From assembly GCF_030268205.1 (NCBI RefSeq), contig NZ_BSQF01000004.1:186001-250000 (forward strand): 64,000 bases of DNA. Direction: 5' to 3'. Each line of letters begins with the position of its first letter. Positions within the stretch are counted from its first letter, which is position 1. The notes beneath the pieces are model-generated. The model did not search any database. It was not told the DNA's origin and worked only from the letters and a program-made list of their open reading frames with translations. Made by a program: the position numbers and the translations under genes. This document shows, piece after piece, positions 8,808-16,507 of the stretch. This DNA is from Allomuricauda sp. NBRC 101325 (lineage in GTDB: Bacteria > Bacteroidota > Bacteroidia > Flavobacteriales > Flavobacteriaceae).

Positions 8808-10514
8808 TTAGATGTTCATTTTTTTAAGTTCTTCCACAGCATGGTTGGCAGCTCTAGCCGTTAACGCCATATAGGTCAATGATGGATTTACACAAGAGTT
8901 TGAGGTCATACAGGCACCATCGGTCACAAAAACATTTTTAACTCCATGAATTTGGTTGGTACTGTTCAAAACCGAAGTTTTTGGGTCACGGCCCATACGA
9001 GCGGTACCCATTTCGTGAATTCCATATCCGGGTTCATGTTCGTTGTCGAACCCAAGCACATCCTTAAGGCCTGCTTTTTCCAACATTTCCACGGCATCTT
9101 CCTGAATTTGTTTGTTTTGCGCCAATTCGTTTTCCTTGTACTCACAGTCGATGGATAAAGTAGGTTGTCCCCATTTATCGGTTACATCTTTGTTCAAATA
9201 CACCTTGTTTTCGTGGTAGGGCAAACATTCGGCAAAACCAGTAATAAAGAATTCCCAAGGTCCGGGTTTCATGATGCTATCCTTGTAATCGCCTCCAAAT
9301 TCTTGTCGGTTGGCAGCTTCACTGTTGCCCATGCGATAGCCACCGCCTTGAAAACCAAAGCCACGTAAAAATTTGTCAGATTTTGAGTTTTCGTCGATAT
9401 TCCAATAACGGGGAATATAAATTCCGTTTGGTCTTCTACCGCTATAATATTTATCATCAAATCCCTCTACTTTTCCGATGGCACCAACACGATAAGTATG
9501 GTCCATTAAGTTGTGGCCCAATTCTCCACTGTCGTTGCCCATACCTTCAGGGAAACGGTTGGAGGTGGAATTCAACAAGATTTGTGTAGTACTTAAGGTA
9601 GAAGCATTACAGAATATAATTTTTGCTTTGTATTCGATATCCTCGTTGGTCTCTGCATCGATGATGCGAACTCCAGAGGCTTTGCCAGAACTTTCATCAT
9701 ACATAATGGACTGTACAATGGAGTAGGGCCTAAATGTTAGGTTTCCGGTGGCGTTTGCCGCGGGAAGTGTAACGGCATTACTACTAAAATAAGCACCGTA
9801 TGGGCATCCTCGACTGCATCTGTTTCGGTATTGACATTGCCCTCTTCCGTTCAAAGGTTCGGTCAAATGCGCAACTCGACCAATGATCATATGTCTGCCC
9901 GGGAAATCTTTTTCTATGCGGGCTTTAACGTGTTTTTCAACACAGTTCAACTCCATGGGTGGTAGGAAATGGCTATCTGGCAGCTGCGGCAAGCCCAATG
10001 CTTCACCACTGATACCGGCAAATTTCTCCACATAAGTATACCATGGTTCCAAATCTTTATAGCGAATGGGCCAATCCACACCATGTCCATCTTTTGCATT
10101 GGCCTCAAAATCCATTTCGCTCCAACGATAGGTCTGCTTGCCCCACAACAAGGAACGACCACCCATTTGATGTCCGCGAATCCAAAGAAAGGGTTTTACC
10201 TCGGTATAGGGATTTTCTTCATCGTTGGCAAAAAAATGCTCTGCATCTTTACCAATAAACCCAGAACGAATTGCTTTGTAATGTTTTTGTTGTTCCTCTG
10301 GTGTCAAACCTCCGCGGAGTTCCATATCCCAGGGATCCAGATTGGCAGTCTTGTAATCCACAACATGTTCCACCACAGGCCCCCTTTCCAAGACCAACGT
10401 TTTCAATCCTTTTTCACAGAGTTCTTTTGCTGCCCAACCACCACTTATTCCAGAGCCAATTACAATGGCATCATAAGTGTGTTTTGGGTCGGCATCAATA
10501 TTATAATTTGGCAT
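8808..10514 (-). CDS. GMC-family FAD-dependent oxidoreductase (gluconate/sugar dehydrogenase large subunit-like)
   Basis: About 568 residues from the ATG at 10512-10514; the frame extends to a TTG at 10547 but the ATG directly precedes the FAD domain and is preferred. It has the dinucleotide motif GSGISGG (about 20-26), GHQMGGRSLLWG, the C-terminal GIHEMGTARMG and NPSLTYMALTARAA of the GMC_oxred_C domain. A cysteine trio C-x5-C-x3-C (about C227, C233, C237) resembles the iron-sulfur motif of bacterial FAD-glucose dehydrogenases. It lacks a signal peptide and probably rides to the periplasm on the Tat-tagged subunit encoded two bases downstream. It likely oxidises an alcohol or sugar to a lactone or ketone; the electron acceptor is not encoded next to it. 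Confidence 0.88.
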   Translation of the reverse strand: MPNYNIDADPKHTYDAIVIGSGISGGWAAKELCEKGLKTLVLERGPVVEHVVDYKTANLDPWDMELRGGLTPEEQQKHYKAIRSGFIGKDAEHFFANDEENPYTEVKPFLWIRGHQMGGRSLLWGKQTYRWSEMDFEANAKDGHGVDWPIRYKDLEPWYTYVEKFAGISGEALGLPQLPDSHFLPPMELNCVEKHVKARIEKDFPGRHMIIGRVAHLTEPLNGRGQCQYRNRCSRGCPYGAYFSSNAVTLPAANATGNLTFRPYSIVQSIMYDESSGKASGVRIIDAETNEDIEYKAKIIFCNASTLSTTQILLNSTSNRFPEGMGNDSGELGHNLMDHTYRVGAIGKVEGFDDKYYSGRRPNGIYIPRYWNIDENSKSDKFLRGFGFQGGGYRMGNSEAANRQEFGGDYKDSIMKPGPWEFFITGFAECLPYHENKVYLNKDVTDKWGQPTLSIDCEYKENELAQNKQIQEDAVEMLEKAGLKDVLGFDNEHEPGYGIHEMGTARMGRDPKTSVLNSTNQIHGVKNVFVTDGACMTSNSCVNPSLTYMALTARAANHAVEELKKMNI

Positions 10515-10583
10515 TTTTGGTACAGGTTTAGGTACTAAAGTTTGCAAAATTTCAGCAACTTTAAGCTTTAGATTTGTGATTTT

Positions 10584-11300
10584 TTATTCTTTTCCCTCTT
10601 TGCTCTCATCAAAACTGTACAGATATGGCGCTTTATTGGCCGCTCCGGTATATAGTTTTTCGTGTCTTTTTAAGAAGTCCAAACTGAGCATTTTACGTTG
10701 GAATGTTGTCCGTCTGAATTCTTTGTTCAAAATAATCTCATACACCTTTTGCAATTCTTTCATGGTAAATTTTTTGGGCAAAAGATTGGTGCCAATAGGT
10801 TTTTTGCCCAAATCGTTTCGAATGGCCTCAATGGCTTTTTGAACAATCTCCTCATGATCGATCATGAGTGGGGGCAATTTGTCGATGGAATGCCAGGCAA
10901 TGGAATCTGAAAATTTATCAGGTGTCGGTTTTACTTGATTGTAATCGATAAGCGCATAATATCCCACGGTAATAAAACGATCTAGAACCCAATGGTCTGA
11001 AGTGATGGGGTATCCCTTTCCTGCGGCAATTTTTTTAAATGGGTAGGAACTGTCTCGATTTTTCTTTCCAAAGGTGTGAAATTGTTCAAGGTGGATTTTA
11101 TCCAATCCAGTCCTTTCCCTTACGCCGCGTTTTACTGCGTCATATAAGTTTTCATCTCTTCTTATAAACCCACCAGGGAGTGCAAACAGTCCGGAATTTT
11201 GATATTCCAAGATTAAAATTTTCAGCTTATCCCCTGTAAAACCAAAGATTACAGTGTCGTATGCAATGTTGGTTATATGTTCTTTTTCTAAAGGTAACAT
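10584..11300 (-). CDS. NUDIX-fold transcriptional regulator (NrtR/AraR-like)
   Basis: A 238-residue protein with an N-terminal NUDIX domain (about 10-150) and a C-terminal winged-helix region whose KKFTMKELQKVYEIILNK and RRTTFQRKML segments are typical of NrtR-like repressors. The NUDIX box at 43-66 keeps G44, E50 and R58 but has RG for RE and ER for EE, so hydrolase activity is probably lost, as in regulators that only bind a nucleotide-like or sugar-phosphate effector. It is the promoter-proximal gene of the minus-strand operon and is divergent from the carboxylesterase gene. A perfect palindrome lies 58 bases upstream of its ATG, probably its own operator. Confidence 0.88.
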   Translation of the reverse strand: MLPLEKEHITNIAYDTVIFGFTGDKLKILILEYQNSGLFALPGGFIRRDENLYDAVKRGVRERTGLDKIHLEQFHTFGKKNRDSSYPFKKIAAGKGYPITSDHWVLDRFITVGYYALIDYNQVKPTPDKFSDSIAWHSIDKLPPLMIDHEEIVQKAIEAIRNDLGKKPIGTNLLPKKFTMKELQKVYEIILNKEFRRTTFQRKMLSLDFLKRHEKLYTGAANKAPYLYSFDESKEGKE

Positions 11301-11357
11301 GTTGTAAACATCGCAAAAATTACGGTAAAAAAATATAATAATAAAAAAAAGAAAGTA

Positions 11358-11382
11358 TTATTGTATCAAATTGATACAATAA
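11358..11382. promoter_or_regulatory. 25-bp perfect palindrome, predicted operator of the NUDIX regulator
   Basis: The left arm TTATTGTATCAA (11358-11369) is followed by one A and then by its exact reverse complement TTGATACAATAA (11371-11382). It lies in the 93-base region between the divergent regulator (ATG at 11300) and carboxylesterase (ATG at 11394). Length, symmetry and position fit an NrtR-type dimer site. A TATTATTG that could serve as a -7 box for the esterase begins two bases before the left arm, so binding would probably repress. A related site occurs before susC. Confidence 0.8.
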
Positions 11383-11393
11383 CAACCACTAAA

Positions 11394-13028
11394 ATGAGAA
11401 TATCTTATTTGATTTTACTGGCCTTTATGGCCACAACAGCAACGTTTGCCCAAAACACCAATGCATTTCCAGTTCAAGTTAAGGTGGAGAATGGCATTAT
11501 TGAAGGAAATTACAATACCCATACCGGAATCCAAACCTATTTTGGAGTGCCCTTTGCCAAGCCGCCCGTGGGTGAGCTTAGATGGAGGGCGCCACAGCCA
11601 CTTGTTGACTGGAGCGGAGTGAAGGAGACCAAGGAGTTTGGTCCAAGACCGATGCAAACCATGGTTTTTGGTGACATGAATTCCAGATCTAATGGGGTAA
11701 GTGAAGATTGTTTATATCTGAATGTTTGGACTCCTGCTAAAAGGGACACCAAAGGTCTACCGGTATTAGTTTATTTCTACGGAGGTGGAAATGTTGCAGG
11801 GGATTCCTCTGAACCTAGATACGATGGTGAGAGCATGGCCAAAAAAGGTATGGTCGTAGTGACCACCAATTACAGGTTGAATATTTTTGGTTATTTGGCA
11901 CATCCTGAATTATCTGCTGAGGCCTCTTATAAAGCTTCGGGCAATTATGGCGCCTTGGACCAAAACATGGCGTTGCAGTGGGTGCAAAAAAATATTGCGG
12001 CTTTTGGGGGTGACCCAAATAAGGTAACCATTGCAGGTGAATCCGCAGGATCTATTGGTACAAGTTTGCAAATGGCTTCCCCAATGTCCAAGGATTTGAT
12101 CGCGGGTGCCATTGGAGAAAGTGGTGCCGCCATTAATCCGACCATGGCCCCAGTGAGTTTAAAGGAAGGCGAACAAATGGGCGTTGATTTTATGGAAAAG
12201 GCTGGAATACCATCCATTGCCGAATTGCGCAAAATGAGCACCCGTGAAATTTATGAAGTGTACAATGCTTCACAACGATTTGGGTTTCCGGTGGTATTGG
12301 ACGGATATTTTCTTCCAAAATCACTGCCTGAAATATTTGAAGCCAAAGAACAGGCACAAGTTCCTTTATTGTTAGGTTGGAATTCTGCCGAGATTCCTGC
12401 GATGGGATTAATGCAAGGAATGCCATTGACCGCCGAGAACTATGAAGCTAAAATTAAAGAGCTGTATCCCGATGATTCCAAAAAGGTTTTTGAGCTATAT
12501 CCTTATGGTTCGGAAAAAGAACTTTTATATTCTGCCACTGAGTTGGCTTCCGACCGTTTTATTTCCTATAGTACCTGGAAATGGTTCGATTTGCATAGAA
12601 AGAACAGTGATCAACCTGTTTACAGGTATTTATATGCCAAACTGAGACCACCATTAAAGGATGCCACCTTGGCTTCTGGCTTGGCTGGTGGAACCGTGGA
12701 AAGGGGAGAGGATGCCCCACAAATGCCCCCTGCAGTAGGTGCACCACATGCCTGTGAAATTGAATATGCCATGGGAAATCTTCATTTGGTGCACGACTAT
12801 GCATGGACAAAGGAGGATTACCAGGTATCCAAGACGATGCAGGAGTACTTTGCCAATTTTATAAAATATGGGAACCCTAATGGTAAAGATTTACCAGATT
12901 GGCCCAATGCGGAAGGTAAGGATAAAACCCCTCCCGTAATGGTGTTGGATGTGGAAAGTAAAACGATTGATTCGGACAATGACGATCGTTATCTTTTCTT
13001 GGATTCGCAGTACCTAAAAAAGAAGTGA
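11394..13028 (+). CDS. Secreted type-B carboxylesterase
   Basis: A 544-residue alpha/beta hydrolase. The frame is open from a TTG at 11361, but that codon lies within the palindrome; the ATG at 11394 begins a proper signal peptide (MRISYLILLAFMATTATFAQ). Family marks are EDCLYLNVWTP, the nucleophile elbow GESAGS (Ser about 217) and a late GAPHACEIEY with the catalytic His. Type-B carboxylesterases cleave a broad range of esters; the natural substrate here is unknown. It is transcribed divergently from the NUDIX regulator and stands 275 bases before susC. Confidence 0.9.
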   Translation: MRISYLILLAFMATTATFAQNTNAFPVQVKVENGIIEGNYNTHTGIQTYFGVPFAKPPVGELRWRAPQPLVDWSGVKETKEFGPRPMQTMVFGDMNSRSNGVSEDCLYLNVWTPAKRDTKGLPVLVYFYGGGNVAGDSSEPRYDGESMAKKGMVVVTTNYRLNIFGYLAHPELSAEASYKASGNYGALDQNMALQWVQKNIAAFGGDPNKVTIAGESAGSIGTSLQMASPMSKDLIAGAIGESGAAINPTMAPVSLKEGEQMGVDFMEKAGIPSIAELRKMSTREIYEVYNASQRFGFPVVLDGYFLPKSLPEIFEAKEQAQVPLLLGWNSAEIPAMGLMQGMPLTAENYEAKIKELYPDDSKKVFELYPYGSEKELLYSATELASDRFISYSTWKWFDLHRKNSDQPVYRYLYAKLRPPLKDATLASGLAGGTVERGEDAPQMPPAVGAPHACEIEYAMGNLHLVHDYAWTKEDYQVSKTMQEYFANFIKYGNPNGKDLPDWPNAEGKDKTPPVMVLDVESKTIDSDNDDRYLFLDSQYLKKK

Positions 13029-13112
13029 TGTGTTTTTTTAACAATTCTAAATGGAGTTGTTGCTTTTTTATAACAAAGAAATCAATACGGGTAAAGTGTT
13101 GCAAAGTGGGTT

Positions 13113-13136
13113 AAACCCAAATAAACATTGGGCTTT
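13113..13136 (+). terminator. Weak hairpin with U-run after the carboxylesterase
   Basis: CCCAA (13116-13120) pairs with TTGGG (13128-13132), with further A/T pairs beyond one mismatch, and is followed by CTTTTATAATTTT. The stem is short, so this may only partly end transcription before the susC promoter region. Confidence 0.35.
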
Positions 13137-13208
13137 TATAATTTTGAATTATCAATTTGACATTTGAAAGGGTTCTCATTTAAATTTTGCAATATTTAAT
13201 GTTAAAAT

Positions 13209-13239
13209 ATTGCTAATTGTAAAATTTTACCTATTATTG
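13209..13239 (+). promoter_or_regulatory. Candidate Bacteroidota-type promoter of the susCD genes
   Basis: ATTG (13209-13212) and TATTATTG (13232-13239) are 19 bases apart. This is close to the Bacteroidota consensus TTTG-N19-TAnnTTTG, with one mismatch in each box. The -7 box overlaps the left arm of the second predicted NUDIX-regulator site, so a bound repressor would block it. Confidence 0.45.
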
Positions 13240-13258
13240 TTCCCGATTGAGACAATAT
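13234..13258. promoter_or_regulatory. Second, degenerate site for the NUDIX regulator before susC
   Basis: This 25-base segment matches the palindrome at 11358-11382 at 19 of 25 positions by my manual alignment. The right half TTGAGACAA differs from TTGATACAA by one base; the left half is more diverged (TTGTTCCCG). As at the first site, TATTATTG begins two bases before it. It ends 45 bases before the susC ATG. I infer control of susCD by the same regulator. Confidence 0.6.
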
Positions 13259-13303
13259 GCACGGTCTCAGTCAATCCAAAATAACAAACTAAATAAACTA
13301 TCT

Positions 13304-16300
13304 ATGAATCAAAACAAAATTCAGATTTTGGCGAGATGGGCTGATTCGTTCAAGACGTTTCAAGCATTCATTTTGTCGATGACAATGATGTTGGTCGGAG
13401 GGTCTGCATTGGCGGCGACCCCAGACTCAGATGAGACTCCTGTACCTTTTCAGATTACAATTACAGGTACGGTTGTAGATGCAATGGGTACGCCATTGCC
13501 TGGTACCAATGTTATTGTGAAAGGTACCACAAACGGTACGCAAGCGGATTTTGATGGAAATTATTCCATTACTGCTGCTTCCGATGCAACCTTAATCTTT
13601 TCTTATGTAGGGTTTAAGACAGTGGAAATTCCGGTAAACGGCAATGCCACTGTAGATGTGACCATGCAAGAAGATGCAGCGGCTTTGGACGAAGTGGTTG
13701 TAACAGGTTATGGTACGCAGACTAGAGGGGAACTTACTGGTTCCGTAGCCTCTGTAGATGTTGCCGAAGCCACAAAAACTCCAGTTGTAAATGCTGCTGA
13801 AGCATTGCAAGGTAGGGTTTCCGGGGTTACCATTACCAACAACGGTTCGCCAGGTGCTACTCCTGTTGTTCGTATTAGAGGTTATGGTACAGGTAACAGT
13901 AATGATCCTTTGTACATTATCGATGGTGTGCAAACCGATGATCCTGGAATCTTGAACTCCATCAACCCAGCAGACATCCAACAGATGAACGTACTTAAGG
14001 ATGGTGCTGCTGCTATCTATGGTGCTCGTGCATCCAACGGGGTTGTGATCGTAACCACAAAGAGTGGTGGGTACAACTTGGATACAGCAAAAGTTTCTTT
14101 GGATATGTACACAGGTTTCTCTACTCCTGCTAAATTACCTGATATGTTGAACACGCAACAACATGGTGAAATGATCTGGCAGAGTATCTTGAATGATGGT
14201 GGAACTCCTCAGCACCCACAATATGGTAATGGAGCATCACCTGTTGTTCCTGAGACCATCCAAGGTGTGCCTGTAACCATGGTTGTGCCAAATGGTGGTA
14301 CAAACTGGTTAGATGAAATTTATAGATCTGCCATAACCCAAAACGTTTCCATGACGTTGGAAAACGGTAATGAAAAATCCAAATTCTTGTTCTCAGCAAG
14401 TTATTTGAACCGTCAGGGTATTCAGATTCACACAGGATTTAAGAGAGGTTCTGTTCGCTTGAACTCTGAGTTTAAGGTAGGTGATAGAATCCGTATTGGA
14501 CAGCATACCAACATTTCTTTTGATAGAAGAAGTGGAGGGGGATCTTGGAACAACTTTGCTTTAAGGATGTCTCCATTGGTGCCTGTGTATGATACAGATG
14601 GAAACTTTGGTGGAAACTACAGTAACGATACAGGTCTATCCAACCCAAACAACCCAGTAGCGGAGGCTTACCGTCAAAAAGACAACTTTGCTAAAACCTT
14701 TAGAGTTTTTGGTGACGTTTATGCTACCCTTGACATTTTGGAAGGGTTACAGTTCAAAACATCTTTGGGTGGATCCATCAGAGCTTACAATGACAGACGT
14801 TTTAGAGCTTTGATTCCAGAATCTTCTGAGCCTATTTCTACAAACACACTTACCGAGGCCGACCAAGATACTTACGAGTGGGTTTGGACCAATACGTTGA
14901 GCTATAACAAATCTTTCGGAGACCACAGCATTAATGCTTTGGTAGGTATCGAAGCTTTGGATGTGCATGGAAAAGGAAAAGAAATTTCTAGAACCGATTA
15001 TTTCTTCGAAACTCCAGATTACTATTTGTTGAGCAATGGTGGTGGAGCTCCAAACGTAGCTTATTCTTACGATAACGCTTCATCTTTGTTCTCAGTTTTC
15101 GGAACTGTAAACTATGACTATGATGGTCGTTATTTATTGACAGCAACTGTACGTCGTGATGAATCTTCTAGATTCAAAGGAGACAACAAGAGTGATATCT
15201 TCCCATCTGTTAGTGCAGGTTGGGTAGTAAGTAACGAAGGCTTCTGGCCATCCGATTCATTCGTGAGCCGTTTGAAGTTGAAAGGTTCTTGGGGTCAATT
15301 GGGTAACCAAACATTGCCTGTGAACAACCCGACCATCAACATCTCCGCTTTGAGTGAGCAATATGCGAACTATGTTTATAGTGGTAGTGGTGGTGCAACC
15401 CAAGGAGCTCTTTTGTCCGCAGCAGGTAACCCTAACTTAAAATGGGAAACTTCCGAGACCACCAACTTTGGTGTGGAATTGGGCTTCTTCGACAATAGAT
15501 TGAACATTGGTGCTGAATACTTTACCATCAAGACAAAAGATTTGATCAACCAAGATGGTAGCTTGTTCAGTTCAACTGCTATCGATGCCACTCCTCCTTA
15601 CGTTAACCTTGGTTCTATCGAAAACAAAGGTGTAGATGCAACCTTAAGTTATTCAGACCAAACAAGTTCTGGGTTTAGCTATGGAATCGATGTTAATTTC
15701 TCCAGCTACAAAAATGAGGTGGTGGATTTGATCAGTGCTTTCCAAACAGGATTTGGAGGATTTAGAACAACAGGAACTGTTACAAGAACTGAGGAAGGTC
15801 AACCAATTTCTTCATTCTACGGTAGAGTTGTAGAAGGAATTTTTGCTTCTGAGTCTGAAGTTTCTTCTGCTGCCGATCAAGGATTTGCCACGCCAGCGGA
15901 CGGTGTGGGTAGATTTAGATATGCAGATTTGAACAACGATGGTGTGATCAACGATGACGATAGAACATATATAGGTTCTCCTCACCCAGATTTCACTTAC
16001 GGTATTAACCTAACTTTTGGGTATAAAGGATTCGATATGTCAGCTTTCTTCCAAGGATCTCAAGGAAATGAAATCTTCAACAACGAGAAAGTGTACACAG
16101 ATTTCCCTTCCTTCTTTAACGCAAACAGAAGTGTAAGAGTATTGGATTCTTGGACTCCTGATAACCAAGATGCTTCATTGCCAGCATTGAGCCAGAGTAT
16201 TACCAACAACGAAGGTCAAGCAAACTCATTCTTCGTGGAAGATGGTTCTTACATGAGATTGAAAAACCTACAGATTGGATATACTTTCAGCGATGATGTT

Positions 16301-16504
16301 GCTAGTTATATTGGTATGGACAGTGTTCGTTTCTACGTTCAAGGTACCAACCTATTTACTATCACTGGTTATGATGGTGTTGATCCTGAACTACAACCAA
16401 GATTTTTGGACAATGGAGCCATTGACAACCTTACAATAGGTGTTTCCGATAACAACTATCCTTTAGCTTCAATTTATTCCTTCGGGGTTAATTTAAAATT
16501 TTAA
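13304..16504 (+). CDS. SusC/RagA-family TonB-dependent outer-membrane receptor
   Basis: A 1066-residue TonB-dependent importer. The frame opens at TTG 13247 inside the operator; the ATG at 13304 precedes a long signal sequence ending GGSALAA and is preferred. The mature protein starts with a carboxypeptidase-regulatory-like domain (ITGTVVDAMGTPLPGTNV through SYVGFKTVEI), then the plug (DEVVVTGYGTQTRGELTGSVASV, IRGYGTGNSNDPLYIIDGV, SNGVVIVTTKSG), and the 22-strand barrel ending SFGVNLKF. It imports an oligomer or other bulky nutrient with the SusD-like lipoprotein encoded three bases downstream. No glycoside hydrolase is nearby; two esterases and oxidoreductases are, so the cargo may be an ester or glycoconjugate (inference). 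Confidence 0.93.
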   Translation: MNQNKIQILARWADSFKTFQAFILSMTMMLVGGSALAATPDSDETPVPFQITITGTVVDAMGTPLPGTNVIVKGTTNGTQADFDGNYSITAASDATLIFSYVGFKTVEIPVNGNATVDVTMQEDAAALDEVVVTGYGTQTRGELTGSVASVDVAEATKTPVVNAAEALQGRVSGVTITNNGSPGATPVVRIRGYGTGNSNDPLYIIDGVQTDDPGILNSINPADIQQMNVLKDGAAAIYGARASNGVVIVTTKSGGYNLDTAKVSLDMYTGFSTPAKLPDMLNTQQHGEMIWQSILNDGGTPQHPQYGNGASPVVPETIQGVPVTMVVPNGGTNWLDEIYRSAITQNVSMTLENGNEKSKFLFSASYLNRQGIQIHTGFKRGSVRLNSEFKVGDRIRIGQHTNISFDRRSGGGSWNNFALRMSPLVPVYDTDGNFGGNYSNDTGLSNPNNPVAEAYRQKDNFAKTFRVFGDVYATLDILEGLQFKTSLGGSIRAYNDRRFRALIPESSEPISTNTLTEADQDTYEWVWTNTLSYNKSFGDHSINALVGIEALDVHGKGKEISRTDYFFETPDYYLLSNGGGAPNVAYSYDNASSLFSVFGTVNYDYDGRYLLTATVRRDESSRFKGDNKSDIFPSVSAGWVVSNEGFWPSDSFVSRLKLKGSWGQLGNQTLPVNNPTINISALSEQYANYVYSGSGGATQGALLSAAGNPNLKWETSETTNFGVELGFFDNRLNIGAEYFTIKTKDLINQDGSLFSSTAIDATPPYVNLGSIENKGVDATLSYSDQTSSGFSYGIDVNFSSYKNEVVDLISAFQTGFGGFRTTGTVTRTEEGQPISSFYGRVVEGIFASESEVSSAADQGFATPADGVGRFRYADLNNDGVINDDDRTYIGSPHPDFTYGINLTFGYKGFDMSAFFQGSQGNEIFNNEKVYTDFPSFFNANRSVRVLDSWTPDNQDASLPALSQSITNNEGQANSFFVEDGSYMRLKNLQIGYTFSDDVASYIGMDSVRFYVQGTNLFTITGYDGVDPELQPRFLDNGAIDNLTIGVSDNNYPLASIYSFGVNLKF

Positions 16505-16507
16505 AAA

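Noticed and set aside
9969..10538. 189-codon plus-strand ORF opposite the GMC gene
   Set aside because: Antisense shadow with no protein-like features; the GMC frame is well supported.
11361..11393. N-terminal extension of the carboxylesterase from a TTG
   Set aside because: It lies inside the palindromic operator and gives no signal peptide; the ATG at 11394 starts a clear one.
13247..13303. Extension of SusC from TTG at 13247
   Set aside because: It overlaps the second operator; the ATG at 13304 directly precedes the signal sequence.
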